A stretch of DNA of 8,670 nt from Nitrospirae bacterium GWC2_57_9 (GTDB lineage Bacteria; Nitrospirota; UBA9217): assembly GCA_001805085.1 (NCBI GenBank), contig MHEA01000008.1, positions 1,764-10,433 on the forward strand, written 5' to 3'. The notes under the pieces are model-generated. The model ran no database searches. It saw nothing but the letters and a program-made list of their open reading frames with translations, and was not told where the DNA came from. Positions within the stretch are counted from its first letter, which is position 1. Each line of letters starts with the position of its first letter. Positions 6,017 through 8,670 of this stretch are shown here, piece after piece. The position numbers and the translations under genes are program-made.

Positions 6017-6124
6017 CCCTTCAACAATATTGTACCCAATGGTTATAAGCGCAAGGGCGGAAGCAAAGGAATAAAGCTTGTTATTTTGCTGACTAAATTC
6101 CGGGAAATCATGAATTGCACGACC
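6017..6124 (-). other. In-frame N-terminal extension of the CDF-like gene without a standard start codon
   Basis: Upstream of 6016 the same frame encodes NNKLYSFASALALITIGY and NIVEG, which matches what TM1 of such proteins looks like, back to a TGA at 6125-6127. No ATG, GTG or TTG occurs in it. An ATG at 6111 in the next frame gives MISRNLVSK. One extra A in the A4 run at 6084-6087 would join it to the transporter frame. TGAGGT (6122-6127) lies 10 bases before that ATG and 6 before an in-frame ATT at 6115. Confidence 0.6.
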
Positions 6125-6144
6125 TCACAGGCCAATCAAAATGA

Positions 6145-6161
6145 CTGTTGGAAATCAACAG
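6145..6161. repeat. Small inverted repeat between the SHOCT and transporter genes
   Basis: CTGTTG and CAACAG form a six-base-pair stem with a five-base loop. On the minus strand TCATTTTG follows, so it is at best a weak terminator or an RNA-stabilising hairpin between two genes of the block. Confidence 0.3.
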
Positions 6162-6165
6162 AGGG

Positions 6166-6417
6166 TCACGACTCCAGGTCCTTTTTCTTTCTCACGAACT
6201 CCTCTGTATCTATCTCTCCCCCGGCATATAGTTTTTTCAAGATATCCATTGCTGTTTCTTCCTTCTTTGCCTGTCCCGCGCCTCGTTTTACAATGGCGGA
6301 AACAAACACGAAAAGCCCGTACAAAACCATCAGCCAGAATATAATACCAAGAACCATTCCGACTGCGGGCATTTCGAAAAATCCGCCATGCCCCCACCAA
6401 CAACCCGGTCCCATCAT
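6166..6417 (-). CDS. Membrane-anchored SHOCT-domain protein (first copy)
   Basis: This 83-residue protein has a Gly/Trp-rich start (MMGPGCWWGHGGFF), one TM helix (about 18-43), a basic linker and a C-terminal SHOCT domain (about 55-80: AMDILKKLYAGGEIDTEEF). SHOCT domains are small interaction modules without enzymatic function. Starts at 6417 and 6414 are both ATG. The AAGGAGG site upstream is spaced better for the second. The ribosome site directly follows the stop of the PepSY-like gene eight bases away, so the two are almost surely cotranscribed. It is a paralogue of the SHOCT protein at 4131-4376. The N-terminal part carries one Cys and one His that could touch metal, but this is not shown. 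Confidence 0.85.
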   Translation of the reverse strand: MMGPGCWWGHGGFFEMPAVGMVLGIIFWLMVLYGLFVFVSAIVKRGAGQAKKEETAMDILKKLYAGGEIDTEEFVRKKKDLES

Positions 6418-6425
6418 ACGCCTCC

Positions 6426-6773
6426 TTAATAGATCGATCGAATTCTGCCCGTTCGTTTGTCAACGATAACGATGTCGATCAAAACTCCTTTTTCGCTTTT
6501 CACATCCGCTTCAAAGAACAATTCGCGCTCCAGGAGGTTCTCGACAACCACGCGTCCGTTGAAAAAATCGCGGATCAGCTGTTTCGCTTCTTCAGCGGTC
6601 TTGACCGGACTGTGCGCGCCGTACCATCCATGTCGCGGGCCCCGACAGTACCCTCCATAGGGCCCGCCGCCTTTGCCCCTTCCACCGTTCACGGCAAGCG
6701 CCTCAAACTCAGGCAGGACAACGAAGACCACTACCATACCGGCCAGGAGCGCGTATTTTGCAATCAACTTCAT
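6426..6773 (-). CDS. Small secreted PepSY-like protein
   Basis: This 115-residue protein has a signal peptide (about 1-27, MKLIAKYALLAGMVVV onward with cleavage near EALA), a Gly-rich linker with Tyr, Cys, His and Trp (about 29-54), and a folded C-terminal part. That part starts with PVKTAEEAKQLIRDFF (56-71) and ends with the strand-turn-strand IDIVIVDKRTGRIRSIY (99-115). The last pattern resembles PepSY-type domains, which often act as periplasmic inhibitors or adaptors. The resemblance is by eye and moderate. The ATG at 6773 gives a proper signal peptide. A ribosome site is weak (AAGGAAG about 13-16 bases upstream). It lies 32 bases after the ZraP-like gene and eight before the SHOCT gene, which points to one envelope-directed operon. 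Confidence 0.75.
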   Translation of the reverse strand: MKLIAKYALLAGMVVVFVVLPEFEALAVNGGRGKGGGPYGGYCRGPRHGWYGAHSPVKTAEEAKQLIRDFFNGRVVVENLLERELFFEADVKSEKGVLIDIVIVDKRTGRIRSIY

Positions 6774-6805
6774 GATTTCTAACCAGTCTTCCTTTCAGAC
6801 AATAC

Positions 6806-7207
6806 TTACCATCCGCATCGGGCACAACCGCACGAACCTGGGCCGCCTGCCATCGTCCCGCGTCCCATCATACCTCGACCCCTCCCCGGCCCATCCATGT
6901 AGCCTGCGGCCGGAAGTCCGTGTTTTTCCGCTACGGTCTGGATCTTTGCTTCGAGATCAATAATTTCTTTCCTGAGAACTGCAATGCGGTTGGCGTCGGG
7001 CGCTGCCTTTGCATATTCATTCTGAAGGTCGACCTCTCTTGTCACCAGATCGTCCCGCAGGTTCAAGGTCTCCTTCTGGAATTTTTTCATGCTTTCCACA
7101 TTCACACTGGCCCCGTATCCGGGTCCGTACCCGCCCCACCATGCATAAGCGCCATTAGCTGCCAACAGAATAACTACAAGCGTGATTCCCGAGACCAGCT
7201 TCTTCAT
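6806..7207 (-). CDS. ZraP/CpxP/Spy-like periplasmic metal-stress protein
   Basis: This 133-residue protein has a signal peptide (MKKLVSGITLVVILLAANGAYA, cleavage near 22), a Trp/Gly/Tyr-rich linker, a helical core (about 36-98: VESMKKFQKETLNLRDDL, then LQNEYAKAAPDANRIAVLRK and EIIDLEAKIQTVAEKHG) and a Gly/Met-rich tail ending in C126-G-C128-A-R-C131. The core matches zinc-resistance-associated periplasmic proteins, which bind metal, act as chaperones and dampen the cognate sensor kinase. The Cys motif in the tail is a further candidate metal site. The start at 7207 has GGAGG nine bases upstream. It follows the kinase gene with an 86-base gap that contains an inverted repeat, so it may also have its own promoter. 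Feedback onto the adjacent kinase is inferred from known CpxP and ZraP systems. Confidence 0.85.
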   Translation of the reverse strand: MKKLVSGITLVVILLAANGAYAWWGGYGPGYGASVNVESMKKFQKETLNLRDDLVTREVDLQNEYAKAAPDANRIAVLRKEIIDLEAKIQTVAEKHGLPAAGYMDGPGRGRGMMGRGTMAGGPGSCGCARCGW

Positions 7208-7229
7208 ATCCCTTTTCCTCCATCATTGG

Positions 7230-7273
7230 ATTTTCCCGTATTATGCGGGTTGATGGAATACTACCGGGAAAAT
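7230..7273. promoter_or_regulatory. Nine-base inverted repeat upstream of the ZraP-like gene
   Basis: ATTTTCCCG (7230-7238) and CGGGAAAAT (7265-7273) are exact reverse complements with 26 bases between. No T run follows on the minus strand, so it is not a terminator. On the minus strand CATAAT (7240-7245) lies inside it and could be a -10 element, with a poor -35. It may be a binding site for the response regulator that partners the kinase. Confidence 0.4.
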
Positions 7274-7293
7274 ATGAAGAAGCAGCGAAGACA

Positions 7294-8661
7294 TTATGAA
7301 GAATTGTGAAGACCAGAGGAGGGAATGGAAACCGTGAACGTGGCCCCCTTTCGCCATTCGCTCTTGACCTCTATGGTACCGCCATGGGCCTCGACCAGTT
7401 CCTTCACAATGGCGAGCCCAAGACCCAGACCGCCTTCTCCCCCTTTGTAAAAACGCTCAAAGACGAACAGGAGGTCCTGCTGCCTGATGCCCTTGCCGTT
7501 GTCGGAAACGTCAATGGCAGCGCCGGTACCGGCCGTATACGCCCTAATCAGGACAGCGCCGCCCGGGCCTGTTGCAGTAAGCGCGTTGCTCAACAGGTTG
7601 ATCACGATCTGGCTGAGCCTTTCCGGATCAGCCTGCATGAGGGGCCGGTCGTTGGCTTCGAGATTGAGGGCTACGCCTTTATCCCGGAAGAGCGTCCCGA
7701 AACGCGCCGTAATATTCTCGAGGAACGGCCCGAGATCGACAGGCTTTTTCTTCAGGGACAGCCCGCTCGCTTCCGCCCGGGAGAGCTCTTCGATGCCCTC
7801 GATCATGTTCTTGAGCCTGCCGACCTCTTCCTGGAGTGACGCGATCTGCCCCCGGTCCATCGCGATCAGGCCGTCGGCCATGCCTTCCAGTTCTCCCTGC
7901 ATCGCGGTCACCGGCGTCCGCAGTTCATGGGCAACGTTGGAAATCAGTTTCCTCCTGAGCGATTCCTGCTGTTGAAGGGCCTGGGCCATGCTGTTGAACG
8001 CGGCAGACAGTCTTGCGATTTCGTCCTTGCCCAGTATTGCGACCCGTTCCGCCAGATTTCCCTCGGAGATTGACTCGGCGACCCCGGTCAGCCGCTTGAT
8101 GGGGTTTGTCAGCTTTCTCGAAAAGAACACGCTCAGAGCGATGGCGAGCCCGCCAAGCACGACAAGAGAATACAGGAGAAACAGATTCGACCGTTCGATA
8201 AAGAGATGTTCGTTCCGGGGCTTCAAATGCTTCGCATCAAGGCTGCCGATTTCTTTCCCTGCCAGAAACAGAGGATAGGAATGAAACGGAGTGCCGGCTT
8301 CATCAGTATTCGGCTCCGTGATACCCATGACTCTTCGTTTCATGAGTGGAGACAGGCTGTCAAGCGCCTTTCTCGTATCCATCACCACTTCCCCGTCGCT
8401 GTTCCTGACCCGGATCTCGAACCCGAGCATGAGCGCCCAGACGGCGTCCTCGGCGATAACGTCTTTTCTCCAGCCTTTGTTCTTTTCGTAGGTTCCCTCG
8501 AGATCGGCGGTGATCCAATAGACCCTGTCTTCCAGCTCTCCTTCGCGGTATTCCCTGAAATCCCTGACCATCAACTCGCGGAGGAACAAAGCCGCGGAGA
8601 GTGAGATCAGGACGACCGCGGCAAGCAGTATGAGAAATTTAATCGAGAGGCTCTTAAGCAT
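7294..8661 (-). CDS. Membrane sensor histidine kinase (HAMP-HisKA-HATPase)
   Basis: This is the sensor of a two-component system. It autophosphorylates on His and passes phosphate to a response regulator. The 455 residues show TM1 (about 8-28), a periplasmic sensor region (about 29-158), TM2 (about 160-180), HAMP (about 181-232), and HisKA with SNVAHELRTP (phosphorylated H245). The ATPase domain has the N box NLLSNA (355-360), the G1 motif DNGKGI (387-392), the F box FVFERFYKG (399-407) and the G2 motif GLGLGLAIVKELVEAHGG (411-428). All catalytic motifs are intact. The layout resembles BaeS- and CusS-type kinases. The periplasmic part has no Cys/His cluster, so the ligand cannot be read from sequence. 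The ATG at 8661 has GGAGGAGGG directly before it. The cognate regulator is expected upstream, beyond 8670. The metal genes downstream suggest metal or envelope stress control. Confidence 0.95.
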   Translation of the reverse strand: MLKSLSIKFLILLAAVVLISLSAALFLRELMVRDFREYREGELEDRVYWITADLEGTYEKNKGWRKDVIAEDAVWALMLGFEIRVRNSDGEVVMDTRKALDSLSPLMKRRVMGITEPNTDEAGTPFHSYPLFLAGKEIGSLDAKHLKPRNEHLFIERSNLFLLYSLVVLGGLAIALSVFFSRKLTNPIKRLTGVAESISEGNLAERVAILGKDEIARLSAAFNSMAQALQQQESLRRKLISNVAHELRTPVTAMQGELEGMADGLIAMDRGQIASLQEEVGRLKNMIEGIEELSRAEASGLSLKKKPVDLGPFLENITARFGTLFRDKGVALNLEANDRPLMQADPERLSQIVINLLSNALTATGPGGAVLIRAYTAGTGAAIDVSDNGKGIRQQDLLFVFERFYKGGEGGLGLGLAIVKELVEAHGGTIEVKSEWRKGATFTVSIPSSGLHNSS

Positions 8662-8670
8662 CCCTCCTCC

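Noticed and set aside
6155..6463. 102-codon minus-strand frame overlapping the first SHOCT gene.
   Set aside because: It overlaps the SHOCT and PepSY-like genes in another frame and shows no domain. The ribosome sites favour the annotated genes.
1..8670. CRISPR arrays, tRNA or rRNA genes, insertion sequences and attachment sites.
   Set aside because: No spaced direct repeats, tRNA-like cloverleaf, transposase frame or terminal inverted repeats were seen on either strand.

Overview
All convincing genes in this window lie on the minus strand, so transcription runs from right to left. The content is an envelope metal-stress and metal-efflux locus of a Gram-negative bacterium. The evidence is an RND pump with an outer-membrane channel, several signal peptides, a sensor kinase and a ZraP/CpxP-like periplasmic protein. 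The style of the small proteins (ZraP-like, PepSY-like and SHOCT proteins beside a CDF-like transporter) recalls Nitrospirota and Desulfobacterota or Geobacter-type genomes. That placement is an impression from protein style and moderate GC content, not a proof.

Right part (8661 to 5423): a sensor histidine kinase, whose response regulator is probably just beyond the right edge, is followed by a ZraP-like periplasmic protein, a small secreted PepSY-like protein, a membrane-anchored SHOCT protein and a CDF-like cation transporter with a Cys-rich tail. The genes are closely spaced. A good Rho-independent terminator (5294-5330) closes the block. The transporter has no usual start codon in frame for its conserved N-terminus, which suggests a one-base frameshift or a rare start.

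Middle part (5290 to 3752): a visibly more AT-rich stretch. It holds a frameshifted, internally deleted gene remnant, a four-helix membrane protein of unknown function, a 31-residue signal-peptide-like ORF nested between its neighbours, a second SHOCT membrane protein, and a small exported protein with CxxC and HxxHCxxC motifs.

Left part (3624 to 1): a tightly packed czcC-czcB-czcA-type operon (outer-membrane channel, periplasmic adaptor, RND pump). The genes overlap by 4 and 11 bases, and czcA is cut by the left edge after 384 residues. Two perfect 12-bp palindromes lie in the leader just upstream of czcC.

Working model (inference): the kinase senses an envelope or metal signal, the small periplasmic proteins buffer or report metal, the CDF-like protein moves cations across the inner membrane, and the Czc pump expels them across the outer membrane. 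Two related SHOCT proteins, one in each half, suggest that the halves form one functional island.
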